Assembly (NCBI RefSeq): GCF_024679245.1
Contig: NC_090188.1
Coordinates: 35,404,451-35,468,450, forward strand
Length of the DNA: 64,000 bases
Source: Pseudorasbora parva
Taxonomy: Eukaryota; Chordata; Actinopteri; Cypriniformes; Gobionidae
Direction of reading: 5' to 3'
A model generated the notes under the pieces. That model was not told the origin of the DNA and ran no database searches. It saw only the letters and a list, made by a program, of their open reading frames with translations. The translations under genes and the position numbers were made by a program. Positions within the stretch are counted from its first letter, which is position 1; each line of letters starts with the position of its first letter. Shown one piece after another: positions 55,101-64,000 of the stretch.

Positions 55101-56615
55101 ACTTTTGACTGTGCCGAGTCGAAGTACTCAGTTCAGTTCACATGAGGGAGAGATTATTAAAGCGGCAACTGCATTCTCTCGACCACTGGGCTCGTTAATT
55201 GGCTTTATCAAACAAACTCAATGATTTATTTCTCATCCACCCGTGACTGATTGGAATATTATTTTTGTATTAGATGGCGCCTTTAAAAATAAACGAAGTA
55301 TCACACATTCCTAATGTTATGATCCGAAGGAAGCTTATGCAGCGACTGTGTTCATCTTCTTCGGCATGTTTATTGCTGCTGGCTAGCGTGATCCGATGAG
55401 TTGATGGGCGAGGGCAACTAAATTAGTCGTTCTGTAGCGGCGGTTTCATTGCGCGATGACGTAAGGATGAAGCACACAATCGTTTTCTGGGCCTAATGTC
55501 TATAAAAGCTTTTCTTTGACTAAAAAGGAAGTTTTCAGCTCTGAAACTTACAGAATATTCTTATATTACCATTCACTTTTATATATCAAAAGCTCAAGGG
55601 AAAGTTGATTTCTCAATTTATCACCACTTTATCTCCTATAATAATAACCATTATTACATAATTTAACATTTTACACTTGTTGGATGTGTTAAATCAATAT
55701 TGCATGATTTTTAATGCACCCAATGGAGTTGAGACAGATTAAGTTATGAAGTGAATAAATGTACATTTTTAGAAAAACGATTATTTAAAAAAAAACTGTT
55801 CATGTACATTGTTCATTAGCTGAGACCTTAGTCTACAAATATATCGGTTTATAGGACTGCATTATTAAATAATAAAAACTAACTTCTAAAATGTGTTGTC
55901 CCTTATCTCAAGAATCAAATTTACTGTAAATACTTTTATTCTCTCTCTTTAAATTGTTTTGTATTATATTGCACTGCTGTAGAATCCTGAGCCTCTAAGC
56001 ATTTCAATGTACGCATTGTCTCTGACATTTGTATACATGACAAATAAACTTGAAACAAAAGTAATGACATCCACACAATTCTTTATGTTTCATTGCATGA
56101 TTTAACAATGATGTTACACAATTCACATTGAACTGCCGTTGATGTCCAGCAGAAATGTCACTGATTACAAGCAACCTTTGCAGTCATTAAACATTAAAAT
56201 GTAGCATGTAATTGGAATCTGTTGGAACTCTGTTGTCACACTTTCAATGTTAGCAACCCCTGGCAAGACTTTTTAACAAATGAGAATCATATGAGTTTCA
56301 TCAGGATTTTTAAGCCTATGTGTTAAATATAGGCACAAAAAACATACAGAATTGAATTTTTTCTTGGGTTAGTAACTCAGATATTTATGTACTGGATTAT
56401 GTAATTTAGATTTGTAGGGTTAAAAAATATAAGTCAAAGGTAGATACTTGGATGACCCTGATCTTAGTCTTTCTTAGACCAAGTTTGTGAATGAGCAAAA
56501 TATTCCTCAGTTTCTTGCACAGATCGATTGTTTCTCAGTTTATTATCAGGAGCAATGGGTATTAAAGGTGCCCTAGAATGAAAAATTGGATTAACCTTGC
56601 CATAGTGAAATAATA
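55101..56615. other. intergenic, nothing recognised
   Basis: AT-rich, no coding signal or clear repeat. Confidence 0.4.
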
Positions 56616-57000
56616 CAGTGCCTTGCGAAAGTAATCGCCCCCCCCCCCCCCTCCCTTGAATTTTGCAAAAATTATTATTTAATTGGGCATGCAAAATTAT
56701 TCGGCCCCCTTAAGTTAATACTTTTTAGCGCCACCTTGGGGTATGTCTCTTGGGGTATGTCTCTATCAGTTTTGCACATCGAGAGACTGAAATTTTTGCC
56801 CATTCCTCCTTGCAGAACAGCTCGAGCTCAGTGAGGTTGGATGGAGAGCGTTTGTGAACAGCAGTTCCCTTTCAGTCGGTCACGTTCGACGTACGTCGGA
56901 ACTGAACCCGGCGAATTGGGATCTGATCTCAGAGACCTATCCACTTCGAGTGTATAAAAACGAGCCAATCGGAGATTGGCATGTGATCCGCACATTCCAC

Positions 57001-57030
57001 GCTCCGCCCCGCAGCGCGGGTATAAATAGG
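57001..57030 (+). promoter_or_regulatory. TATA and GC boxes in the DIRS terminal repeat
   Basis: GCTCCGCCCC then GGGTATAAATAGG lie inside the left inverted repeat, with the mirror copy at about 60261-60290. A plausible element promoter facing inward from each end. Activity is inferred only from the motif pair. Confidence 0.45.
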
Positions 57031-57823
57031 AAGTGGAATGGCAGATCAATGCTTTCTACTTCGGAGCCGAACAGTTCTATTGCTGTTTCCACGAAGAGTG
57101 TTTAAGAATTGAGTCTCGTGAGAGAAGGAGAACTGCCAGTGCGAGTGAAACGGCGCTTCAGCGAGTGATCGACAGTTGCAATTGTTTGCATTCAAAAAGA
57201 GCTTGTTAGTTCGCTGGGCGTTTTCCAATCTGAGTGTCACACACAGGCTTGCACTGTGGACTGTATGCTGACCGCGGTCATCTCCCTGAGTGCTTCAGCA
57301 CGTCTAAAAGAGCAGTTTTTCCATTCTAAAAAGAGCAACACGGTTTGACCCTCGTCTTTTTCAAGATGTCATTCAAACCGTGTATTCCTGGTATGCAGGT
57401 AAGAGACATACTGGTATGGTATGTCCTCGTTGACGGCCACGATTGCATGTGAGATTGCGATCGTGGGTGATTCATGTTCTCGAAGAAGAACATGGTCACG
57501 CCGGCGTGTTGTTCATCCTACCCTTCTCATAAAAGGCTTGAGTGTTCAGCGCGCCGTGTGCCGTCGCGCAGCCGGCTGACAGCGGTGGTTGTCACAGCAA
57601 CCAGCATGCGTCAGTCGGTGCTCTAGATGCGTGGTCGAGACTATGAAACCTCAGATGGGGTCGATTCCCTTCGCCTATCCCCCGATCTAGTTCATTTTCT
57701 GGTGTTACTGGAAAAGAGCTACTTTGGCTGATAAGCGCTGGTGGCCTGAGGATTACAGTGGGAATTCCCTGCCGGGAAAATCCCTTCGGGCCCCCAATCC
57801 TCTATCCAACCCGATCACACATA

Positions 57824-57931
57824 AATGCGTATAAATAGTACGAGTGTACAATGTCGTGGGTTTTGGCGTATAAAATGAGTTTTGGCGTATACATTCCACG
57901 ACATTACACACTCGTACTATTTATATGCATT
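57824..57931. repeat. inner palindrome of the DIRS element
   Basis: AATGCGTATAAATAGTACGA (57824 on) is inverted at 57897-57931. The loop holds TTTTGGCGTATA twice. Arms about 36 bp. Confidence 0.8.
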
Positions 57932-58309
57932 TTTTGTGAGATCCGGCTGCTCTATCGCATCAAAAGCATGCTGAGACTCTGTTACTGGGTGGTTCGGATT
58001 CTCTCATGAGAACATGACCACGTCAGGGCATTGTTCACCTTGCCTTCTTCATAGAGGCTTGAGCGTTCAGTGCGCTGTGTGCCGTTCTGACGGCCACGTT
58101 CACTGTCTCGCATGCCTGCTGGTAGTTAAAGATGGAATTGCTGATCCTAAAAAAGAGTTTCATTTTGGGCTCTGGCAGAGGACAGATGTCAATTGCTGCA
58201 TCGGAGAGAGGGAAATATGTAATGGCAAAAGGGCCATAATTCAAAAAAAAAAATTCTCCCTCTCTCACTGCCCTCTGCCCTGCACGCACAAGAGGGTAGT
58301 CCCAACCCA

Positions 58310-58760
58310 GAGGTTGTGCAGGAACTGTGTGTGGTGTTGGACCTCGCCCTAGGAGCGATGAAAATCACTGCACGCTCCCTGGGTCAGGCAATGTCCCCAT
58401 TAGTGGTCCAGGAACAGGGGGCTAACCTGGCAGATATGCGTAAGAAAAAGCCTGTCTGTCGGGCTGGCCTCCTCGGCGACGCCATTGAGAACTTGCCCAG
58501 CAGTTCTTGGTGGCCCAGAAGCAGACGAAGGCATTGCACCAAGGTGCCGATGACCAGCTGCTCCGTCGTCAGTCGCAGCGCCTCTGCCGGCTTGTCGCCA
58601 AGGGCATCCCCTCCTGCGTCCGCCTCCACCCTGCTAGAGCCGAGCAGCAGCCTCCACTGGAGGAGCAGGGTACCGGACGCGAGGGAGGCGCCCAACCCGT
58701 CCAGGGTCCCGCTTACAGGCAGGCAAGCGCAAGGGGACGCGGCCCTGAGACGGACAGCTT
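58310..58760 (+). pseudogene. DIRS gag-like ORF fragment
   Basis: Codons from 58316 give LCVVLDLALGAMKITARSLG and QAMSPLVVQEQGANLADMRK, then GLLGDAIENL; a frame change gives VAQKQTKALHQGADDQLLRR. This order fits the N-terminal Gag-like protein of fish DIRS elements as I know it. Frames are broken, and the Pro/Arg-rich rest continues in several frames to about 59100. Confidence 0.65.
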
Positions 58761-58971
58761 AGGGAGAACAGGAACTACTCGGGGGGAGGTGATGTTCGCA
58801 TCGGAGGAGGACCGGGGGGCCCTGACTGGTTACGTTTCTGCCACTGGCTCTCCGGGGCCCAGCGGTACCCACATTTTCAAGAGCAGTTTCCTCTCTCTCT
58901 GGGCCCCAAGAGGGCCAGGTTGGAAGTGTGTGACGCCCCCGGGCCTTGCTGCTTTTTTCCTCCCCTCCTCT

Positions 58972-59370
58972 CGCCAGGGGGCAGTAGTGTGGGCATCGAG
59001 ACTGTCTCCGGGCCTTCTCACCCACACTCTGCCCCAACCTGGAATACTCAGACAACACTCCGGGCCGCCTTTGGGCCTCCCGAGTAGGGTCTGAGTGCTC
59101 CACCTCCCTGCCTCCGGGCAGCAGGCAGCAGAGTGGGCTTCGAGGACGCCACTGGCCTTCACACCCACACTCTGCCCCAACCAGGAATACTCAGACATCA
59201 CTCCGGGCCGCCCACGGGCCTCCCGAGTCGGGTCTGAGCATCCCACCTCTCTGCCTCAGGGCAGCAGGCAGCCGAGTGGGATTTGAGGAGGCCTCTGGGC
59301 CCGCACCAGGAGTACTCGCGCGACACTTCGGGCCGCCTCCGGACCTCCCGAGTCGAGCCAGAGCACTCCT
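58972..59370. repeat. GC-rich tandem repeat inside the DIRS element, ~125-143 bp period
   Basis: CACACTCTGCCCCAAC..GGAATACTCAGACA and GGGCCTCCCGAGT(A/C)GGGTCTGAG recur. GGGCCTCC at 59073 and 59216 are 143 apart; a third unit near 59341 is 125 further. Three units. It makes several overlapping open frames on both strands, which are rejected as genes. Confidence 0.8.
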
Positions 59371-59554
59371 TTACGCTGCCCCACCCCGGGCATGTCTGTG
59401 GTGCCGTTGGTCCCGCTGGTACGGTCCCTGGGAGCTTAGCTAGAGCCCCCTCGACCGTCTCGTGGGCTCATCCATACCATCAGACTCGGCTATGCGATTC
59501 AGTTCGCCGCCGGCCACCCAAGTACAAAGGCGTCCTCTTCGCCTCGGCGCGAAG

Positions 59555-59712
59555 CAGCGACGCCCAAGTCTTGCGGTCAGAGATCGAGGTCCTACTGGCG
59601 AAGGACGCGATCGAGCCGGTTCCTCCAGCCGAGATGAAGACAGGGTTCTCAGCCCCTACTTCATCGTGCCCAAGAAAGGGGGTGGGCTACGGCCAATCCC
59701 GGACTGTATGTA
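59555..59712 (+). pseudogene. DIRS reverse transcriptase N-terminal fragment
   Basis: One frame reads EVLLAKDAIEPVPPAEMKTG, then a shift gives SPYFIVPKKGGGLRPIPDC. FIVPKKGGGLRPI-D is the fingers motif of DIRS/Ty3-type RTs. After PDC the frame leaves homology; the palm with the YxDD motif, RNase H and methyltransferase domains are deleted. Confidence 0.8.
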
Positions 59713-59814
59713 CTGAAGTGGAACCTGTTCGTTGAGTGGTGTTCTTCCCGCCGGGAAGACCCCCGAAGGTGTTCGATTGGTTTCGTGCTTTCCTTTTTGG
59801 AGCGAAGACGGTTT

Positions 59815-60007
59815 GGAGCGAAGGCTGTCTCCCTCCACCCTCAAAGTATACGTCGCCGCAATAGCGCCATACCACGACGCAGTCGAAGGTAAGTCTGTAG
59901 GGAAGCACGACCTAATCGTCAGGTTCCTCAGAGGTGCGAGGAGACTAAATCCTACTCGCCCAACCTCGATACCCTCTTGGGACTTATCTCTAGTGCTCAG
60001 AGCAGGG
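59815..60007 (+). pseudogene. DIRS tyrosine recombinase N-terminal fragment
   Basis: LSPSTLKVYVAAIAPYHDAV then GKSVGKHDLIVRFLRGARRL and NPTRPTSIPSWDLSLVL is the SAM-like DNA-binding start of a phage-integrase-type recombinase as found in fish DIRS. The catalytic R-H-R-Y part is missing: the frame runs into the right terminal repeat. Confidence 0.8.
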
Positions 60008-60449
60008 AGATGACCGCGGTCAGCACACAGTCCACAGTGCAAGCCTGTGTGTGACACTCAGATTGGAAAACGCCCAGCGAACCAACAAGCTCTTTTTGAA
60101 TGCAAACAATTGCAACTGTCGATCACTCGCTGAAGCGCCATTTCACCCGCACTGGCAGTTCTCCTTCTCTCACGAGACTCAATTCTTAAACACTTTTCGT
60201 GGTAACAGCAATAGAACTGTTCGGCTCCGAAGTAGAAAGCATTGATCTGCCATTCCACTTCCTATTTATACCCGTGCTGCGGGGCGGAGCGTGGAATGTG
60301 CGGATCACATGCCAATCTCCGATTGGCTCATTTTTATACACTCGAAGTGGATAGGTCTCTGAGATCAGATACCAATTCATCGGTTCAGTTCCGACGTACG
60401 TCTCCGTTCCCTTCTTCAGGGAACGAGGGTTACATACGTAACCGAGATG

Positions 60450-61110
60450 TTTTCAGTTCTTTCCACAGATTCTCGATTGGATTCAGGTCTGGACTTTAAC
60501 TTGGCCATTCTAACACCTGGATATGTTTATTTTTGAACCATTCCATTGTAGATTTTCCTTTATGTTTTGGATCATTATCTTGTTGGAAGACAAATCTCCT
60601 TCCCAGTTTCAGGTCTTTTGCAGACTCATGTTTTCTTCCAGAATGGTCCTGTATTTGGCTCCATCCATCTTCCCATAATTTTTAACCATCTTCCCTGTCC
60701 CTGCTGAAGAAAAGCAGGCCCAAACCGTGATGCTACCACCACCATGTCTGACAGTGGGGATGGTGTGATCATGATGAGCTGTGTTGCTTTTACACCAAAC
60801 ATAGCGTTTTGCATTGTTGCCAAAAAGTTTAATTTTGGTTTCGTCTGACCAGATCACCTTCTTCCACATGTTTGGTGTGTCTCCCATGTGGCTTGTGGCA
60901 AAATTTAAATGACACTTTTTATGGATATCTTTAAGAAATGGCTTTCTTCTTGCCTCTCTTCCATAAAGGCCAGATTTGTGCAGTATATGACTGATTGTTG
61001 TCCTATGGACAGAGTCTCCCACCTCAGCTGTAGATCTCTGCAGTTCATCCAGAGTGATCATGGGCCTCTTGGCTGCATCTCTGATCAGTCTTCTCCTTGT
61101 ATGAGATGAA
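60450..61110 (-). pseudogene. Tc1 transposase fragment
   Basis: Main frame 60609-61061 reads MITLDELQRSTAEVGDSVHR, then GREARRKPFLKDIHKKC, VIWSDETKIKLFGNNAKRYV (first Asp) and VRHGGGSITVWACFSSAGTG. The HTH start is missing at the truncated right end. The C-terminal part is separated by the DIRS insertion. Confidence 0.85.
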
Positions 61111-61155
61111 CGTTTAGAGGGACGGCCAGGTCTTGGTAGATTTGCAGTGGTCTGA

Positions 61156-61419
61156 TATTTGCAGTGGTCTCACCACCATGTAGGTGAACCAAAAACAACT
61201 GATTCCAGCTCTCAGCGACGTGTTTTGGGTCCCCGCTATGATAACAGTAACTTTATCAAATGTTTACAGAACAAGTGGGAACCCAGTGTGCCTGCCTCTT
61301 TATCTATCCCAGTTCTGTTCGTGAAAGAAAGTCTAAGGCCTTGTCAGGCCTTTTAGCAAACCAATAAAATCTGCTGCCTGTCACTTGTCAAACTAAGACT
61401 AATGTGGGTGAAAAAATGA
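61156..61419. other. junction sequence, unassigned
   Basis: Between the truncated Tc1 and the LINE. Possibly the LINE 5' region; no frame recognised. Confidence 0.35.
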
Positions 61420-61604
61420 ATACTGTTATGTTAGCACTTTTAAACATCTGTTCACTTAAGAACAAATCATTTCTAGTCAGCGACTTAATAACCACAAACA
61501 ACCTTGACTTTTTTTGCTTCTAAATGAAACGTGGTTAGAAGAAAACTGTAGTGCAACAGTCCTCAATGAAGCCTGCTTATCATTGTTTACAGGCCTCCAA
61601 AGTA

Positions 61605-63217
61605 CACTGTAAAAAATAATACCCTATATCTACTCAATAAAATTGTGGCAACAGATTACAAGCAATGTTATTAATTAAATTCAACACACTTAAAAATTGA
61701 GTTAGAATTAATCAAATGAGCACATTAAAAATCAACTATTCAAAATGAGTAACTGCAAACATCACACAAAATAATTAAGTAAAATTTAAACAAAAATATT
61801 GGTTTCCTTGGACAAAAACCTGACTATGGTTATGAATACTACTTAATGGAATTGTTTTGATTTAACACAAAATTAAGTTGGTATTATTATTTTTAATGAG
61901 TGGATTAATTAAAATCATTTAATTAAATCTGATTGCAGGTATGAATAACAGACAGACATCAAAGATGAATTACAAACTCATTTTATTGCCAACAAGTCAC
62001 AAATTTTGTATTCTCAGTGTGAACATTGACTATTCTTTACCATCAGAACTGCAACTTCAAGGCCTGTGAGAACTTCCAAGCATTCAATAACAATTCCAGT
62101 GTCATTTGGACTGTCACTTTTAGCTCCTGTCCTGGTCACAATTACTGCCATCACAAGCTTTTCAATTCCTGACTGTTCTTCATTTTCCTTCAATCATAAA
62201 CAGCAGTGAGACTCATAACCTAAGAAATACTGATTAAAAGAGAAAATCTCAACTCTGTTTGTATCTTACAATACTGATCAAACAAGTTAAGTCCAGTCAA
62301 CAATATTATGGTTAAGTAACCAACAATAATTTATTTAAATTCACACATTTGGTATATTGAAATTAAGTTTGCATACGTTGAATTCTTTGATGAGATCTCC
62401 TGTACGTTCCCCAAGGAATTCTGCCATGCAGCGGATGTCCACCTCTCGTCATATCAAAAGGACACTGTTCATCCTAAAAGAAAGAAATTAATCAATGATA
62501 TCTCCTCTAAGGGCCGTGACATTTACCAAACATGCTCTAAACAGTGCCAATAGCATAGCAACACCCTGGATAAGCAATCAAAATCAGCAGCACATTTTAG
62601 ATAAGTTAAATATGTGAAAAATTATGCTTTTTCCTTTAAAATTTACTAAAGAAAACCAGATTAAAGGGTTAGTTCACACAAAATAAAATTTCATGTACTC
62701 ACCCACGTCATCCGAGACCCATTTTTTGATTAAATCTGATCCACACATAGGCAGCAACGACAATGCACCTTTAAGGTCCAATAGGCCCTATATATTAAAA
62801 ATGACATTCATATTACATCAAGTAGACAACTTGGACAATTTAAAACAGCTTTTTCAAATATAAATTACAAAAAAGTCCTTACCTTTGTCAGAAATGAGTC
62901 TGCATCAAGGAACTCCAGTGCATGTGTGCCTCGTGCTGTGAGCTGCATTAAGCATGCGTTTTAGCAGGAAATGCTTCTAAATTGAAAACAGCTCATTTGT
63001 ATCATGTTGGATTAATTCAATATTCTCTCGAGTTGAAATTATTCAAAAATAATAGCTAAATCCTTAACAACCACATTTAGTAGCTTTTATTCCAGTAATT
63101 TTTAAATAATTTCAATGCAAAAAACTGTCAAAAAAACAAGAAATTAATTTTGTTAAATAAAGTTTACATATTAAATTCAATGAAATCTACAAACCCACAG
63201 ATTGACTTTTTACAGTG
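61605..63217 (-). mobile_element. TA-flanked TIR element carrying exon-like pieces
   Basis: CACTGTAAAAAATAATACCC at the left, GACTTTTTACAGTG at the right; TA on both sides (61603-61604, 63218-63219), and the LINE reads across a single TA. 1613 bp without transposase. The - strand has several splice-bordered coding-like stretches (62883-62942, about 62730-62790, about 62385-62475, 62014-62193). Confidence 0.75.
62014..62193 (-). pseudogene. captured-exon-like coding stretch in the TA element
   Basis: - strand frame from 62193: LKENEEQSGIEKLVMAVIVT, RTGAKSDSPNDTGIVIECLE, VLTGLEVAVLMVKNSQCSH, TGA. It resembles the C-terminal part of a widespread fish protein of unknown function (phrases like GI-IEGVEVL). 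Upstream on the - strand, 62942-62883 reads LTARGTHALEFLDADSFLTK before a GTAAG donor. Function unknown. Confidence 0.4.
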
Positions 63218-63840
63218 TACTTTCCAGCCTTTATTGAGGAATTTACAGAACTGTTATCAATAAGTTCCTCTGAGTTTGACAGTTTTGCTATTGCTGGGGA
63301 TTTTAAAATTCACATAGACAATCCTGAATCCAGTACAACAAAAGAGCTCATGACTATTCTTAACACTTTTGATTTGACACAGCATGTACATGGACTCACA
63401 CACAATCGTGGACACACTCTATATTTAGTTATCAGTAAGGGTCTAAATATTTCATGGATTGTTATTAAGGATGTGGCACTGTCTGATCATTTCTGTATTT
63501 TCTTTGATATATCAATCTCTCCTGCCATTGAAGCTAGATCTGTCTCTGTAAAAAAGAGATGCTTAAATGAGAACACTAATGTGCTGTTTATGAAGGCTTT
63601 ATCTCTTACACCAAGCATATTTGCTGACTCTGTTGATTTTCTCCTTGACTCCTTTAACTCAAAAGTTAAAGAGTGTACTTGATGATATTGCTCCTGAAAG
63701 TCAGGAAAAAGAGTGGAAAACAAAAGGCACCATGGAGAAACTCAACACCAGTTCAAATAATGAAAAAGCAATGCAGAAAATCTGAACGAAAGTGGCGGAA
63801 GACAAAATTTGTATTCCATTATAACATCTATAATGTGGTG

Positions 63841-64000
63841 AGACCTGGTATTTATCTCAGGTCCTGATTAACCCTTAGGATACAATATTAATAATTGCAA
63901 CTAAGTAGCCTTGTGCTGATCAGAATCAGGTCTAAACCTACACTAGCTTGTTTAACATTTACCAGTAATCTAGGTGAATGACCCTCTACCTTTAAATGAA
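63841..64000. other. end of window, unassigned
   Basis: Sequence after LINE homology stops; no feature recognised in the last 160 bases. Confidence 0.4.

Larger units (their letters stand above)
56865..60449 (+). mobile_element. DIRS-type tyrosine-recombinase retrotransposon, internally deleted
   Basis: Inverted terminal repeats of about 430 bp: 56865-57297 (TTCCCTTTCAGTCGGTCACG to ACCGCGGTCATCTCCCTG) and 60001-60449 (CAGGGAGATGACCGCGGTC to TACGTAACCGAGAT). Inverted rather than direct long repeats are the DIRS hallmark. In order: gag-like, RT start, YR start, all on the + strand. 3.6 kb against the 5-6 kb of full DIRS elements. No target duplication beyond a possible single G, as expected for recombinase integration. 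Confidence 0.88.
56616..61155 (-). mobile_element. Tc1-like transposon split by a DIRS element
   Basis: Left terminus CAGTGCCTTGCGAAAGTA with TA before it (56614-56615). Host Tc1 sequence stops at 56864 (GTTTGTGAACAGCAG) and resumes at 60450 (TTTTCAGTTCTTTCCACAGA). The right end is lost after about 61155, where Tc1 sequence gives way to other DNA. A poly(C) run interrupts the left end at 56637-56651. Confidence 0.85.
61420..63840 (+). pseudogene. LINE (L2-like) AP-endonuclease, interrupted
   Basis: First part (61425-61604): ALLNICSLKNKSFLVSDLIT and, after a shift, LNETWL (endonuclease Asn and Glu motifs). The second part (63218-63680) continues FPAFIEEFTELLSISSSEFD, AIAGDFKIHIDN, LTHNRGHTL and DVALSDHFCIFFDIS (Asp-His motif), and then PWRNSTPVQIMKKQCRKSER. 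The 1613-bp element at 61605-63217 splits codons that otherwise join as P-P-K-Y-F-P. GDFK replaces the usual catalytic GDFN. Homology ends near 63840 with no RT domain. Confidence 0.8.

Noticed and set aside
56854..57240. Short frames repeated at 60051-60380 on the other strand
   Set aside because: They are the two inverted copies of the DIRS terminal repeat, not a duplicated gene.
58384..59735. Several overlapping GC-rich open frames on both strands
   Set aside because: High GC and a tandem repeat lower stop frequency. Only short stretches show DIRS similarity and these are frameshifted.
63487..63723. 78-codon - strand frame
   Set aside because: Antisense of the LINE endonuclease frame.

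Overview
The window is teleost DNA, most likely from a cyprinid (zebrafish/carp type) fish. It carries a vertebrate multi-exon gene with GT-AG introns, long (TA)n tracts, and mobile DNA typical of cyprinid genomes: Tc1-like, PIF/Harbinger-like and hAT-like elements, a DIRS retrotransposon, L2/CR1-type LINEs and a tRNA-derived SINE. The species call is inference; no search was run.

The only host gene is on the + strand from 2310 to 33450: the last 11 coding exons of a phosphodiesterase 10A gene (pde10a or a close fish paralogue). The exons (2310-2402, 2891-3077, 6181-6323, 6804-6887, 9725-9875, 11342-11497, 15376-15548, 18430-18541, 18691-18771, 18989-19077, 33330-33450) join in frame into 462 residues and a stop. 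They encode the end of GAF-B, the linker and the whole HD-type catalytic domain. Upstream exons lie before the window. The last intron is 14.25 kb. The 3' UTR follows 33450, with candidate poly(A) signals at 33580, 35085 and 37558.

All else is repeats. Introns 1-10 hold a decayed Tc1 (125-1290), a SINE (1990-2148), fold-back elements (4577-5004, 15889-16672), (GAAA)n, (TATC)n and (TA)n arrays, a Tc1 with a broken transposase (7170-8604), and an old Tc1 split by a PIF/Harbinger-like element with a MADF exon (12020-14498). The last intron holds an hAT-like MITE, two more Tc1 relics, a HARBI1-related relic (24595-25911), a Tc1 split by a 547-bp MITE (26065-27817), and a 5.1-kb terminal-inverted-repeat element carrying 114 exact-length copies of a 42-bp minisatellite (28126-33209).

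Downstream of the gene (33.5-64 kb) no host gene was found. The stretch holds a cluster of TTAA-flanked MITEs (36-46 kb), a hAT relic with a BED finger (38452-39461), a nearly intact Tc1 (47325-48956), a LINE 3' fragment (48959-50290), a Tc1 split by an internally deleted DIRS element (56616-61155), and a LINE endonuclease pseudogene split by a TA-flanked element that seems to carry pieces of a spliced gene (61420-63840).

There is no operon-like cooperation. The layout is one neural-type cAMP/cGMP phosphodiesterase gene whose introns and downstream flank were repeatedly invaded. Clean target-site duplications let several nested insertions be ordered in time. The strongest unusual signal is the indel-free 42-bp minisatellite that has expanded inside a DNA transposon in the last pde10a intron.
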